Assembly (NCBI RefSeq): GCF_023017165.1
Contig: NZ_JALKBW010000001.1
Span: 1,984,001-2,048,000, forward strand
Length of the DNA: 64,000 nucleotides
Direction of reading: 5' to 3'
Source of the DNA: Gordonia alkaliphila
GTDB taxonomy: Bacteria; Actinomycetota; Actinomycetes; Mycobacteriales; Mycobacteriaceae
Shown here: in pieces, positions 16,152-25,032 of the stretch
How positions within the stretch are numbered: position 1 is the stretch's first letter
Layout: each line of letters begins with the position of its first letter
Notes under the pieces: model-generated
Told to the model about the DNA's origin: nothing
The model's input: the letters and a program-made list of their open reading frames with translations, nothing else
Databases searched by the model: none
Position numbers and translations under genes: made by a program

Positions 16152-17185
16152 CCGCCCCGGAGACCACCGTGAACCCGCCGGTCACCACCGCATCGATCGG
16201 CGGGCGGCCCGAGCCGTCGGCGCCGACGCCTCCGTCGAACGGGCCGTCGGGCGCGTTGACCGCGGTCTCGCGGTTCGGCGATCGGATCATGGCGACGCTG
16301 GCCACCGGTGCCGGACTGCTCGTGTCGGCCGCCATCGGCCTGATCGCGCTGTTCCTGCTCCTGCAGGCCGTGCCCGCACTGTTGAAGAACACCGAGAACT
16401 TCTTCACCTACACCGGGCCGTGGGTGGTCTCCGGTAGCGACCTGAAGTTCGGCATCGCGCCGCAGTTCTACGCCACCGTGCTGGTCTCGGTGATCGCGCT
16501 GGCGATCGCCATGCCGGTGGCGTTGGGCATCGCGCTGTTCGTCACCGAGTACGCCCCGCGGCGGATCGCCGGACCGGTCGCGTACATCGTCGACCTGCTC
16601 GCCGCCGTGCCGTCGATCGTGTACGGCCTGTGGGGCATCCTGGTGCTCGGGCCGGCGATGGTCGGCCCCAACCAGTGGTTGGTCGACAACCTCGGCTTCC
16701 TGCCGTTCTTCGCCGAACCGTCGAACGCGGCCAATATGTCCACCGGCGGCACTCTGCTCACCGCGGGCATCGTGCTGGCCGTGATGATCCTGCCGGTGAT
16801 CACCGCGGTGACCCGCGAGGTCTTCGTGCAGACCCCGCGCGCACACCGCGAGGCGGCGCTGGCCCTCGGCGCCACCAAGTGGGAAGTGGTGCGGACGGCG
16901 GTGCTGCCCTTCGGTTTCTCCGGCTACCTCTCGGGCTCCATGCTGGGCCTGGGGCGTGCGCTCGGCGAGACGATGGCCCTGATGCTCATCATCTCGACGG
17001 TCGGGCCGATCAACTTCAACCTGCTCGAGAGCGGGCAGACCTTCGCCACGACGATCGCCAACAACGCCGCCGAGTTTGATTCGCCGGTGAAGACCGGCGC
17101 CTTCATCTCGGCGGGTCTGGTGCTCTTCGTGCTGACCTTCATCGTGAACGCCGCCGCGCGCAGCGTCATCACCCGGAAGTCCTGA
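16148..17185 (+). CDS. pstC: Phosphate ABC transporter permease PstC
   Basis: A 345-residue inner-membrane permease. A roughly 50-residue Pro/Thr-rich cytoplasmic head precedes six membrane segments. The permease coupling loop EAALALGATKWEVV is visible around residue 235. GTG at 16148 overlaps the pstS stop (GTGA), which fixes the likely start; GTG 16169 is an alternative. It forms a heterodimer with PstA to translocate phosphate. Confidence 0.92.
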   Translation: MTAPETTVNPPVTTASIGGRPEPSAPTPPSNGPSGALTAVSRFGDRIMATLATGAGLLVSAAIGLIALFLLLQAVPALLKNTENFFTYTGPWVVSGSDLKFGIAPQFYATVLVSVIALAIAMPVALGIALFVTEYAPRRIAGPVAYIVDLLAAVPSIVYGLWGILVLGPAMVGPNQWLVDNLGFLPFFAEPSNAANMSTGGTLLTAGIVLAVMILPVITAVTREVFVQTPRAHREAALALGATKWEVVRTAVLPFGFSGYLSGSMLGLGRALGETMALMLIISTVGPINFNLLESGQTFATTIANNAAEFDSPVKTGAFISAGLVLFVLTFIVNAAARSVITRKS

Positions 17186-17186
17186 C

Positions 17187-18098
17187 ATGAACAGTGAATC
17201 CACGGGCTCGGTACTCGACCGCCCCGCGCCGCCGACCGACCTCCGCCTCACCCGCACCTCCAAGCGGCGCAGCGCGACCGACAGTGTGGCCCGGGTCGCG
17301 GTCACGCTGTCGGTGGTGCTGGCGCTGCTGCCGCTCGGGTGGCTGGTGTACACCCTCGTCTCCCGCGGCATCGGCCCGATCCTCGACCCGGACTGGTGGC
17401 TGCGGTCCGAGCGCTACGGCGGTGCGGCCAATGCCATCGTCGGCACCCTGATGCAGACGGCGCTGGCCGCGGTCATCGCCATCCCGCTCGGCATCCTCGT
17501 CGCCATCTACCTGGTGGAGTACGCCGACGCGGGCGGCCGACTGGTGAAGGTCACCACCTTCATGGTCGACGTCCTGGCCGGCGTGCCGTCGATCGTGGCG
17601 GCCCTCTTCGTCTACGCGGTCTGGCGCACCACGCTGGATCTGCCGCGGTCGGGCTTCGTCGTCGCCCTCGCCCTGGTCCTGCTGATGATTCCGCTGGTGG
17701 TGCGGGCCACCGAGGAGATGCTCAAGATCGTCCCGCGCGAACTGCGGGAAGCGTCGTACGCGCTCGGCGTGCCCAAGTGGAAGACCATCCTGCGGGTGGT
17801 CCTGCCGACCGCGATGAGCGGCATCATCACCGGCATCATGCTGGCGGTGGCCCGCGTGATGGGCGAATCGGCACCCGTCCTGATCCTGGTCGGTGCCACC
17901 CGCGCGATGAATGTCAATCCGTTCGTCGGTAACCAGCAGTCGCTGCCCCTGCAGATGCTGCAGGAGTACAACAGCGGGCCGAGCGGCTACGAAACCGTCT
18001 GGGGCTCCGCACTCACCCTCGTCATCGCGGTCGCGATCGTCTACGTGGCGGCCCGTCTGCTGGCCGCCTTCACCGGCCCGCGCACAGAAAGAAGCTGA
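17187..18098 (+). CDS. pstA: Phosphate ABC transporter permease PstA
   Basis: A 303-residue permease with six predicted membrane helices and the coupling motif [14 protein letters not shown] near residue 190. It begins one base after pstC ends. With PstC it makes the transmembrane channel for phosphate; its neighbours on both sides complete the importer. Confidence 0.93.
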   Translation: MNSESTGSVLDRPAPPTDLRLTRTSKRRSATDSVARVAVTLSVVLALLPLGWLVYTLVSRGIGPILDPDWWLRSERYGGAANAIVGTLMQTALAAVIAIPLGILVAIYLVEYADAGGRLVKVTTFMVDVLAGVPSIVAALFVYAVWRTTLDLPRSGFVVALALVLLMIPLVVRATEEMLKIVPRELREASYALGVPKWKTILRVVLPTAMSGIITGIMLAVARVMGESAPVLILVGATRAMNVNPFVGNQQSLPLQMLQEYNSGPSGYETVWGSALTLVIAVAIVYVAARLLAAFTGPRTERS

Positions 18099-18100
18099 TC

Positions 18101-18877
18101 ATGGCCAAGAGCCTCACCCTGGAAGACCTGAACATCTACTACGGCGACTTCCACGCCGTCAAAGACGTCTCGCTGAAGATCGCGCCCAAGTCGGTGACCG
18201 CCTTCATCGGGCCGTCCGGCTGCGGCAAGTCTACGGTGCTGCGCACCCTCAACCGCATGCACGAGGTGACCCCGCGGGCCTACGCCACCGGTTCGGTGAT
18301 GCTCGACGACCTGGACCTGTACGGCAAGGACGTCGACCCGGTGGGCGTACGCACCACGGTCGGCATGGTCTTTCAGCGTGCCAACCCGTTCCCGACCATG
18401 TCGATCCGCGACAACGTGGTGGCCGGTCTCAAGCTGGCCGGCGTGCGCGACCGCAAGCGCCTGGACGAGGTGGCCGAGCAGAGCCTGCGCGGCGCCAATC
18501 TGTGGAACGAGGTGAAGGACCGCCTCAACAAGCCCGGCGGCGCGCTGTCCGGCGGCCAGCAGCAGCGGCTGTGCATCGCCCGGGCCATCGCGGTGTCCCC
18601 GCAGGTGCTGCTCATGGACGAGCCCTGCTCGGCGCTGGACCCCATCTCCACGCTGGCGATCGAGGACCTCATCGCCGAGCTGAAGAAGGACTACACGATC
18701 GTCATCGTGACCCACAACATGCAGCAGGCCGCCCGCGTCAGCGACCAGACGGCCTTCTTCAACCTGGAGGACGTCGGACAGCCCGGTCAGCTGGTGGAGG
18801 TCGGCGCCACCGTCGACATCTTCTCCAACCCGCAGCGCAAGGAGACCGAGGACTACATCTCCGGCCGCTTCGGCTGA
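18101..18877 (+). CDS. pstB: Phosphate import ATPase PstB
   Basis: A 258-residue ATPase that powers the Pst importer. It shows Walker [10 protein letters not shown] near residue 36, signature [13 protein letters not shown], and Walker [14 protein letters not shown] with the PstB-typical cysteine-serine. It begins two bases after pstA and is followed by a strong terminator, ending the operon. In M. tuberculosis the gene at this place is phoT (Rv0820). Confidence 0.95.
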   Translation: MAKSLTLEDLNIYYGDFHAVKDVSLKIAPKSVTAFIGPSGCGKSTVLRTLNRMHEVTPRAYATGSVMLDDLDLYGKDVDPVGVRTTVGMVFQRANPFPTMSIRDNVVAGLKLAGVRDRKRLDEVAEQSLRGANLWNEVKDRLNKPGGALSGGQQQRLCIARAIAVSPQVLLMDEPCSALDPISTLAIEDLIAELKKDYTIVIVTHNMQQAARVSDQTAFFNLEDVGQPGQLVEVGATVDIFSNPQRKETEDYISGRFG

Positions 18878-18892
18878 ACCCCCGAGATAAGC

Positions 18893-18924
18893 GAAAGACC
18901 CCGGCGTGCGCGCCGGGGTCTTTC
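18893..18924. terminator. Terminator between pstB and phoU
   Basis: A perfect 14-base stem (18893-18906 with 18911-18924) and TGCG loop. The T-rich right arm (GTCTTTCCTATT) favours the plus strand, but the A-rich left arm makes it usable from the convergent phoU side too. Confidence 0.85.
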
Positions 18925-18955
18925 CTATTGGTGTCTGTGGTGGGGTAGCAGCCGG

Positions 18956-19618
18956 TCAGCTGGCTTCCTTGAGCTGCTCCGGGGTCTTGCCGGTGGCCTG
19001 GAACACGACGCGGCGGGCGATGGAGACGGCGTGGTCGGCGAAGCGCTCGTAGTAGCGGCCGAGCAGCGTCACATCGACCGCGGAGGTGACGCCGTGCTGC
19101 CAGTCGCGGTCCATCATCACGGTGAACAGGTGACGGTGCAGGTCGTCCATCGCGTCGTCGTCCTCCAGGAGCGTCAACGCGTCTTCGGGGTTCTGACTCT
19201 GCAGCACGTGGTGGGCGCTGTGCGCCAGTTCGACGGCCAGCCGACCCATCTCCACGAAGTAGCCGGCCACCTCCTCGGGCAGCACCCGGGCCGGGTGGCG
19301 GCGGCGGGCGACCTTCGCCACGTGCAGGGCCAGCGCGCCCATCCGGTCGATCTCGGCGACGAGCTGGAAGCCGCCGACGATGTTGCGCAGGTCGGCGGCC
19401 ACCGGCGCCTGCAGGGCGAGGAGTTCGAAGGCCATCTCCTCGGCCTCGGCCGAACGCGCGGCGAAACCGTCGTGGTCGCTGATCACCTGTTCGGCTCGTT
19501 CGAGGTCGGCGTCGAGCAGCGCTTGCGTCGCGCTCTCCATCTCGCGGCCGACAGTGTCACACATCTCGCCGAGCAGCGCGTTGAGCGCGACCATCTGCTC
19601 CTGATAGGCATCCCGCAT
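18956..19618 (-). CDS. phoU: Phosphate transport regulator PhoU/PhoY
   Basis: A 220-residue all-helical protein made of two three-helix repeats. Family metal-cluster motifs are seen as [14 protein letters not shown] in the first repeat and [16 protein letters not shown] in the second. PhoU links the Pst importer to the SenX3-RegX3 or PhoR-PhoB sensor and keeps the Pho regulon off when phosphate is ample; in mycobacteria loss of PhoY2 also lowers drug persistence. It is convergent with pstB, as is Rv0821c with phoT. Confidence 0.93.
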   Translation of the reverse strand: MRDAYQEQMVALNALLGEMCDTVGREMESATQALLDADLERAEQVISDHDGFAARSAEAEEMAFELLALQAPVAADLRNIVGGFQLVAEIDRMGALALHVAKVARRRHPARVLPEEVAGYFVEMGRLAVELAHSAHHVLQSQNPEDALTLLEDDDAMDDLHRHLFTVMMDRDWQHGVTSAVDVTLLGRYYERFADHAVSIARRVVFQATGKTPEQLKEAS

Positions 19619-19700
19619 GCGGCCAATGGTACGTCTGCGGCTCGGAGGGTCGCGGACGTGCGGGTGAAGGCGGCGTGAACAGTCGCTGACGCCTGACCGG

Positions 19701-21884
19701 TCAGCTGCAGGTGGTGTCGCCGGCGTTGGTCACCGAGAGGTCGTTCGGCAGCTCGGACACCGAGTCGGACTTCGGGAGCTGCGCGGCCGAGATGGTGCTG
19801 CCCGGGGTGGGGGCTTCGGTCATCGTGGTGGTGCCGCCGAAGTCCTCGCCCAGGATGATCTCGACGCCCACCTTCACGGTGGCGTCCTCCTGGATCCGGG
19901 CACCCGGGAACATCTGGGCGATGGTGACCGCCGAGTCGCGCTCACCGGCGCCGTAGCGCACCACGGTGTCGGAGCGGTTGCTCGACGCGTCGGCGACGCC
20001 CGGAACGTTGAATCCCTGGGCGATCAGTAGATTCATCACCGCGGTGGCCACGCCGGTCTGGCCGGAGCCGTTGAGCACGCGGACCGAGACGTTGCCCGGG
20101 TACTGCGCGGTGGCCTCGGCCGGGCTGCTGGTGCTCGGCGCCTTGGTCGGGGCGGGCTTCGGGGCGGCCGACGACGACGTGGACTTCGACTCCTTTTTCT
20201 CGCCCGGGAGGGGCTTGTCGTTGATGATCGCGTTGAAGATCGCGTCGATGTCCTCGGTCCGCGGAATCTCGTTGTTCTCGCCGTCGACGCTGGTACCCGA
20301 CGTCGGGATGGTGAGGAAGGTGACCCGGCCGGCTTCGACGCCCTGCATCGAGTCGGCGAGCTGAATCAGCGAGTCGGTGTCGACGCCGTCGACCGTCGAG
20401 TACTCGATGAACGTCTTGACGATCTTGTTCAGCTTGCTGGGGTTCGAGAGCACGTCCGAGGACAGCGTGGATCGCAGCAGGGACGACAGGAACAGCTGCT
20501 GGCGCTTGATACGGCCGTAGTCGCCGTTGCCCTCGGCCGAGATGTTGCGGGCGCGCACGTAGTTGAGGGCGCGCCGGCCCGTGAGCTTCTTGGTGCCGGC
20601 CTTGCGGAGGATGTAGCCGAGCTCGTAGTCGTACAGGGGGACGGTGGAGCACACGTTGACCCCGCCGATCACGTTGACGACCTTCTCGAAGCCCTCGAAG
20701 TCCATCGCGATGAAGTGGTTGATGTGCAGGCCGCTCATCTGAGTAAGCGTCTTGACCATGCACGACGGTCCGCCGTCGGCGTACACGCTGTTGAGCTTCA
20801 CGTTGGTCGCCGGATAGAGGTCGCCGGCGTACTCGCCGGTCGCCGGATTCCACGACTGGCATTCGGGGCGATCCACCTGCAGGTCGCGCGGCCACGACAC
20901 GGCGACCACCCGACTGCGGTCGGCGGGGATGTTCACCAGCAGGATGGTGTCGGCGCGACTGCCCTCGATGGAGGTCTCGTCACCGCCGCCGATCTTGGCG
21001 TTCTTGCCGGAACGCGAGTCGGTGCCGACGATCAGGTAGGTCTCGTCGCCGTACTGCGCATCCTTGTCCCGGATGTTCGGGTCGTTGCCGTCGACGGCGG
21101 CGACGTTGTTCCAGCTGCCGTTCCACCCGCGCTTGAGGTTCCACATGTAGCCGGTGCCGACCAGGGTCAGGACACAGACGAGGGCCACCAGCACGCGGCC
21201 GCTCTGCTGGGCGAGCCGGCGTCCGCTGACCGGTGCCTTCGCGGCGGTGGAGGACTTGCGGCGACGCGACCGGAGGCGCGTGACGACGTCGGTGAGGTCG
21301 GGGGTCGGCTCCAACGGGCGGCTGCGGCGCTTGCGCGCCCGGGGCGCGGAGGCCTCGGCGTCGTCGTCGGCGGGCTCGGCGTCGGCGGGGCCGGACGCAT
21401 GCTCGGGACCGCTCGGGGTCTCGGGGTTTCTCGGGGTCTCGGGTCCGCTCGGAGGAGCGGGCGGAGTCGGCGTCGCCGGGCTGCGAGATTCGGCCTGATT
21501 GCGAGATTCGGCCTGGGAGCGCTCAGCGGTGGCGGCCTCGGACAGATCCACCGGCGGCTGCGGGCGACGGAACGTCGGCAGCGCCTGGGTCACGGTGTCG
21601 TCCCCGGGGATCGGGTCGGCGGGCGACCCGGGGGTCGCCGGAGGGCTCTGCATGCCCATCTCGTCCATCAGTTGACGGACGGTCAGGCGGCCCCGGCCGG
21701 GGACCGAGCGTTCCCGGTGCGCCGGTTCGCGCAGGCCGGAGATCTCCGACGAGTCGTCGGCGGTCGGATCGCCGAAGCGGCTCTGGAAATCGTACGACTG
21801 CGACGTCCGACTCGCCCGCCGGGAACGCCGCGCAGGCCCCGCGGGGGGCTCCGGCGGCGTGCCGGGTGGTTCGTTCGAAGTCAC
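19701..21884 (-). CDS. LytR-CpsA-Psr family wall ligase with LytR_C domain
   Basis: A 727-residue protein in four parts: a disordered Pro/Glu/Arg-rich cytoplasmic head (about 1-235), a single membrane helix ([17 protein letters not shown], about 238-255), an extracellular LCP domain (about 275-520), and a LytR_C domain (about 600-690). LCP landmarks are [24 protein letters not shown], here split as [13 protein letters not shown] and [10 protein letters not shown], and [21 protein letters not shown] ([11 protein letters not shown], then VVNVIGGV). LCP enzymes attach arabinogalactan to peptidoglycan in Mycobacteriales. It corresponds to Rv0822c. The unusually long head contains repeats such as [15 protein letters not shown]. 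Confidence 0.9.
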   Translation of the reverse strand: MTSNEPPGTPPEPPAGPARRSRRASRTSQSYDFQSRFGDPTADDSSEISGLREPAHRERSVPGRGRLTVRQLMDEMGMQSPPATPGSPADPIPGDDTVTQALPTFRRPQPPVDLSEAATAERSQAESRNQAESRSPATPTPPAPPSGPETPRNPETPSGPEHASGPADAEPADDDAEASAPRARKRRSRPLEPTPDLTDVVTRLRSRRRKSSTAAKAPVSGRRLAQQSGRVLVALVCVLTLVGTGYMWNLKRGWNGSWNNVAAVDGNDPNIRDKDAQYGDETYLIVGTDSRSGKNAKIGGGDETSIEGSRADTILLVNIPADRSRVVAVSWPRDLQVDRPECQSWNPATGEYAGDLYPATNVKLNSVYADGGPSCMVKTLTQMSGLHINHFIAMDFEGFEKVVNVIGGVNVCSTVPLYDYELGYILRKAGTKKLTGRRALNYVRARNISAEGNGDYGRIKRQQLFLSSLLRSTLSSDVLSNPSKLNKIVKTFIEYSTVDGVDTDSLIQLADSMQGVEAGRVTFLTIPTSGTSVDGENNEIPRTEDIDAIFNAIINDKPLPGEKKESKSTSSSAAPKPAPTKAPSTSSPAEATAQYPGNVSVRVLNGSGQTGVATAVMNLLIAQGFNVPGVADASSNRSDTVVRYGAGERDSAVTIAQMFPGARIQEDATVKVGVEIILGEDFGGTTTMTEAPTPGSTISAAQLPKSDSVSELPNDLSVTNAGDTTCS

Positions 21885-21962
21885 AGGTGGTCCTTACTGG
21901 CTGGTTCAGAGGCTGGGCACATCGTAATGGGCGCAACTGAGAGGAATCTGTAGGCGGGCCGG

Positions 21963-23141
21963 TCAGCCGCCGGAGTGCATGATCTCCGCGCCTTCGGGAA
22001 CGATGTCCTCTTCGGGATCGTCGAGCCAGCCCTCGGGCAGGTGCACGCTCGCCGGGGTGCCCTGACGGCCGCGCGGACCGTGCCCGTCGTCGGGGAACGG
22101 GGCGTCGGCGTCCAGTCCGTCGATCAGCTTCTGCAGGTCAGCGAGGCTGCTGACCAAGGACAGCTGGGAGCGGACGTCCGAGCCGGCCGGGAACCCGCGC
22201 AGGTACCAGGCGATGTGCTTGCGGATCTCGCGCATGCCCTTGTCCTCGCCGTGGTGCGCGCTGAGCAGCTCGCCGTGGCGGTACATGATCTGGCCCACTT
22301 CGCCCAGATTCGGCGCCGCGGGGGCTGGTTCGCCGCGCAGGCGTGCGGACAGTTCGGCGAACAGCCACGGGCGGCCGAGGCAGCCGCGGCCGATCACGAC
22401 GCCGTCGCATCCGGTCTGCGTCATCATGCGCACCGCATCCTCGGGTTCGAAGATGTCGCCGTTGCCGAGCACCGGAATCGAGGTGACGTGTTCCTTGAGG
22501 CGCGCGATCTGATCCCAGTGGGCCGTGCCGGAATAGCGCTGCGCGGCGGTACGCGCATGCAGGGCGACGGCGGCCGCGCCCTCCTCCTCGGCGATGCGTC
22601 CCGCATCGAGGTGGGTGTGGTGGTCGTCGTCGATCCCGATGCGGAACTTCACGGTCACCGGGATGTCGGTGCCCTCGGTGGCCTTGACCGCGGCCGCGAC
22701 GATCCGGCGGAACAGGCGGCGCTTGTACGGGATGGCCGAGCCGCCGCCGCGCTTGGTCACCTTGGGGACCGGGCAGCCGAAGTTCATGTCGATGTGATCG
22801 GCCAGGCCTTCGTCGACGATCATCTTCGCGGCGCGGTAGGTGTACTCCGGATCCACCGTGTACAGCTGCATCGAGCGCGGCGATTCGGACGGGTCGAAGG
22901 TGGTCATGTGCATGGTGACCGGGTGGCGCTCGTAGAGGGCGCGGGCGGTGACCATCTCGCAGACGTAGAGGCCCGAGACGGTGCCGGTGCGGGCGAGTTC
23001 GAGCTCGCGGCACAGCATGCGGAAGGCGACGTTGGTGACGCCGGCCATCGGCGCGAGGACCACCGGGCTGTTCAGTTCGATCGAGCCGATCCGCAGTTTG
23101 TCGGTGCTCGGGAGCGCCGCGCCGTCTGCCGGAAACAGCAC
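21963..23141 (-). CDS. dus: tRNA-dihydrouridine synthase (DusB family)
   Basis: A 392-residue FMN enzyme that reduces specific uridines in the tRNA D-loop. Signatures are VVLAPMAGVTNVAFR at the FMN site, MNFGCPVPKVTKRGGG with the catalytic cysteine in NFGCP, and TGCDGVVIGRGCLGRPWLF. It equals Rv0823c. The GTG at 23141 directly abuts a 13-base-pair hairpin, so no free ribosome site exists in front of it; translation could be leaderless or start slightly downstream. The C-terminal 60 residues are a Mycobacteriales-type tail ending in acidic and glycine residues. Confidence 0.9.
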   Translation of the reverse strand: MLFPADGAALPSTDKLRIGSIELNSPVVLAPMAGVTNVAFRMLCRELELARTGTVSGLYVCEMVTARALYERHPVTMHMTTFDPSESPRSMQLYTVDPEYTYRAAKMIVDEGLADHIDMNFGCPVPKVTKRGGGSAIPYKRRLFRRIVAAAVKATEGTDIPVTVKFRIGIDDDHHTHLDAGRIAEEEGAAAVALHARTAAQRYSGTAHWDQIARLKEHVTSIPVLGNGDIFEPEDAVRMMTQTGCDGVVIGRGCLGRPWLFAELSARLRGEPAPAAPNLGEVGQIMYRHGELLSAHHGEDKGMREIRKHIAWYLRGFPAGSDVRSQLSLVSSLADLQKLIDGLDADAPFPDDGHGPRGRQGTPASVHLPEGWLDDPEEDIVPEGAEIMHSGG

Positions 23142-23144
23142 GGA

Positions 23145-23175
23145 ACCGGCGCCCTCGGTGGTCGAGGGCGCCGGT
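23145..23175 (-). terminator. Hairpin between desA and dus
   Basis: Perfect 13-base arms (23145-23157 and 23163-23175) around a 5-base loop lie between the desA stop and the dus start codon. The minus-strand sequence after the stem is TTCCGTGCTGTTTCC, not a full U-tract. It may end desA transcription and, by touching the dus GTG, could also limit dus translation. Confidence 0.55.
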
Positions 23176-23213
23176 GCCAGGGTGTTGCTACTCAGGGTTC
23201 GCGTCCTTGCTGA

Positions 23214-24209
23214 TCAGGAAGCGGCCTTGGCGGCCTTGGCCGCTTCGCGGGCGAGGGAACGGTCGCGCATCTCCTCGAAGCGGGAGGCGTCGGCCTCCAG
23301 CTGCTCCAGGAAGGCGGCCAGCTCGTCGCGGGTCTTCTCACCCTCGGCGCCGAAGTCGTTGCGCTCGAAGACGTTCCACTTCCGCAGGACCGGCATGATG
23401 ACCTCTTCGAGGTGCTGACGCAGGTCGTAGATGCCGTGCTTGGCCATCAGGACGCCGTGGCGACGGAAGTTCGGCATGCCGGCACCGGGCATCTGGAAGT
23501 TGGTGACGATGTCGGTGACCGCGCGCAGCGTCTGGTCCGGCGACAGGTCCATGCCCGCGCCGCAGATGTTGCGGTAGAAGATCATGTGCAGGTTCTCGTC
23601 GGCGGCCACGCGCTGCAGCATGCGGTCGGCGATCGGGTCGTTGCAGGCCTTGCCGGTGTTGCGGTGGCTCACCCGGGTGGCGAGCTCCTGGAAGGTCACG
23701 TAGGCGACCGAGTGGAGCAGGCCCACACCGTCGATGTCCTGACCCTCGAGCTCCTCGGTCCGGCCGGCGGCGGCGAGCATCGGGTCGTAGCCGTTGGTCA
23801 TGTGGATCATCCGGGCCTCTTCGAGGGCCACGGGATCCACGCCGCGGGTCACCACGAGGTAGTCGCGCATCACGATGGAGTGGCGGTTCTCCTCAGCGGT
23901 CCAGCGGCCCACCCAGTGGCCCCAGGCGGAGTCCATGGAGAAGTTGTCGGCGATCACCCGGTGGTACGAGGGCAGGTTGTCCTCGGTCAGTAGGTTGGTG
24001 ATCATCGCGGCCTTGGCGACCTCGTCGAGCTTGCTGTCCGCGGGGTCGTAGTCGACGCCGCCGTTGGCGGCGAAATCCTTGCCGTCGGACCACGGCACGT
24101 AGTCGTGCGGGTTCCAGTCGCGGGCCACCTTGAGGTGCCGGTTGACGTTGTCTTCGGCCGTCGACTCGAGCTCCCGGAGAAGCTCGAGTTGCGTGAGTTC
24201 ACGTGCCAT
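23214..24209 (-). CDS. desA1: Acyl-ACP desaturase DesA
   Basis: A 331-residue soluble diiron desaturase that inserts a double bond into acyl-ACP during fatty or mycolic acid synthesis. Diiron ligand motifs are EENRH in the first half and DENLHMIFYR in the second, and the phrase FQELATRVSHRNTGK is shared with M. tuberculosis DesA1 (Rv0824c). ATG at 24209 (MARELTQLELL) has an AGAGGA site nine bases upstream and matches the family start; an upstream GTG is not supported. A 10-base-arm palindrome lies 31-54 bases upstream and is a candidate operator. The C terminus ends in an Ala/Lys run. Confidence 0.9.
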   Translation of the reverse strand: MARELTQLELLRELESTAEDNVNRHLKVARDWNPHDYVPWSDGKDFAANGGVDYDPADSKLDEVAKAAMITNLLTEDNLPSYHRVIADNFSMDSAWGHWVGRWTAEENRHSIVMRDYLVVTRGVDPVALEEARMIHMTNGYDPMLAAAGRTEELEGQDIDGVGLLHSVAYVTFQELATRVSHRNTGKACNDPIADRMLQRVAADENLHMIFYRNICGAGMDLSPDQTLRAVTDIVTNFQMPGAGMPNFRRHGVLMAKHGIYDLRQHLEEVIMPVLRKWNVFERNDFGAEGEKTRDELAAFLEQLEADASRFEEMRDRSLAREAAKAAKAAS

Positions 24210-24239
24210 CGGTGAATCCTCTGGGTCGGGGGCGTTCGG

Positions 24240-24263
24240 CGTCGACAAGCGGACTTGTCGACG
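24240..24263. promoter_or_regulatory. Operator-like palindrome upstream of desA
   Basis: Ten-base perfect arms, CGTCGACAAG and its complement, are separated by CGGA. A TANNNT -10 candidate (TAGCCT on the minus strand, 24278-24283) lies just upstream, so the palindrome would fall at about +7 to +30. A mycobacterial desaturase repressor (MadR) is known for desA genes, but I cannot confirm that this is its site; an mRNA hairpin is the alternative. Confidence 0.45.
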
Positions 24264-24346
24264 AAAGATCTCTCTTCAGGCTACGGCACTTGCGAGGTCG
24301 TCCCAAGTCTGTCGGGGTGTTCGGCGCCGTATCCGGGTCCATGGAC

Positions 24347-24877
24347 TCAGTCGTCGGCGCGCTTGCGGCGCGGGGCGAATGCGGCGCCGTAGGTCTCCAT
24401 CCAACGACGCGCCGGTTCGTCGAGCGTGCCGCACTCGGCGGCCCGCACGCACCAGTCGTAGGTCATCTTCCCGAACTCCATCGGGTTGTAGACGTCCTCC
24501 TCGCTGCTCCACAGGCCGTCGCCGGCGTAGGTGAGGATGGTGATGTTGGTGGCGCCCCATCTGCTGCCGTCGCCCGGATCGCGCATCGGGTTGTCGATCT
24601 CGCAGATCACCCGGCCGGTCTTCGGGTCGCTGACATGCCACAGCGAGGGGTACTCGGTCATGTGGCTGCCCGGGAACGACGTCATCGTCTTGGTGACCCA
24701 GGCGCGGATGGCTTCCCGTCCGTCGAACGTGCCGTAGGCGTGTTCCACGTAATGGGCGTCTTCGGTGAACTGGTCGGTCCAGCGGTCCCAGTCACGGCTC
24801 ACCGCGACTTCGGCGACGGTCTGTTGGAACACGGCGAAAGCGGCATCGAGTTCTGCTGCGGAGAATCTGTCGGTCAC
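24347..24877 (-). CDS. NTF2-fold (SnoaL / ketosteroid-isomerase-like) protein
   Basis: A 176-residue protein of the NTF2-like cone fold. The typical core is seen in WDRWTDQFTEDAHYVEHAYG, split here as WDRWTDQFTEDAH and YVEHAYG, followed by GREAIRAWV and a GRVICEIDNPM strand. The fold includes ketosteroid isomerases, SnoaL cyclases and dehydratases, so the reaction cannot be named. A perfect KstR-type operator overlaps its predicted -10 element (TACAGT), and that element is placed for a leaderless transcript beginning at the GTG at 24877. KstR control would tie it to sterol or lipid catabolism. It is divergent from the wax ester synthase. Confidence 0.7.
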   Translation of the reverse strand: MTDRFSAAELDAAFAVFQQTVAEVAVSRDWDRWTDQFTEDAHYVEHAYGTFDGREAIRAWVTKTMTSFPGSHMTEYPSLWHVSDPKTGRVICEIDNPMRDPGDGSRWGATNITILTYAGDGLWSSEEDVYNPMEFGKMTYDWCVRAAECGTLDEPARRWMETYGAAFAPRRKRADD

Positions 24878-24885
24878 GCAAGAAC

Positions 24886-24899
24886 TGTAACGTGTTCTA
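24886..24899. promoter_or_regulatory. KstR-type operator
   Basis: TGTAACGTGTTCTA fits the published KstR motif TnnAACnnGTTnnA at every fixed position. It overlaps the predicted -10 of the NTF2-fold gene and lies 134 bases before the wax ester synthase start. KstR is the TetR repressor of cholesterol catabolism in Mycobacteriales. Confidence 0.6.
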
Positions 24900-25032
24900 A
24901 TATTGCAGGGGGCGGGTATGAATTCGGCCTCCTTCAAGGCCGGGCCCGCGGGTGGTCGCGAGTCTACTGTGGACTTGAGGCCCGCACCGGGGTCGGCCCC
25001 GATGAATTTCGACGAGCAGGGGAGCAACCTGA

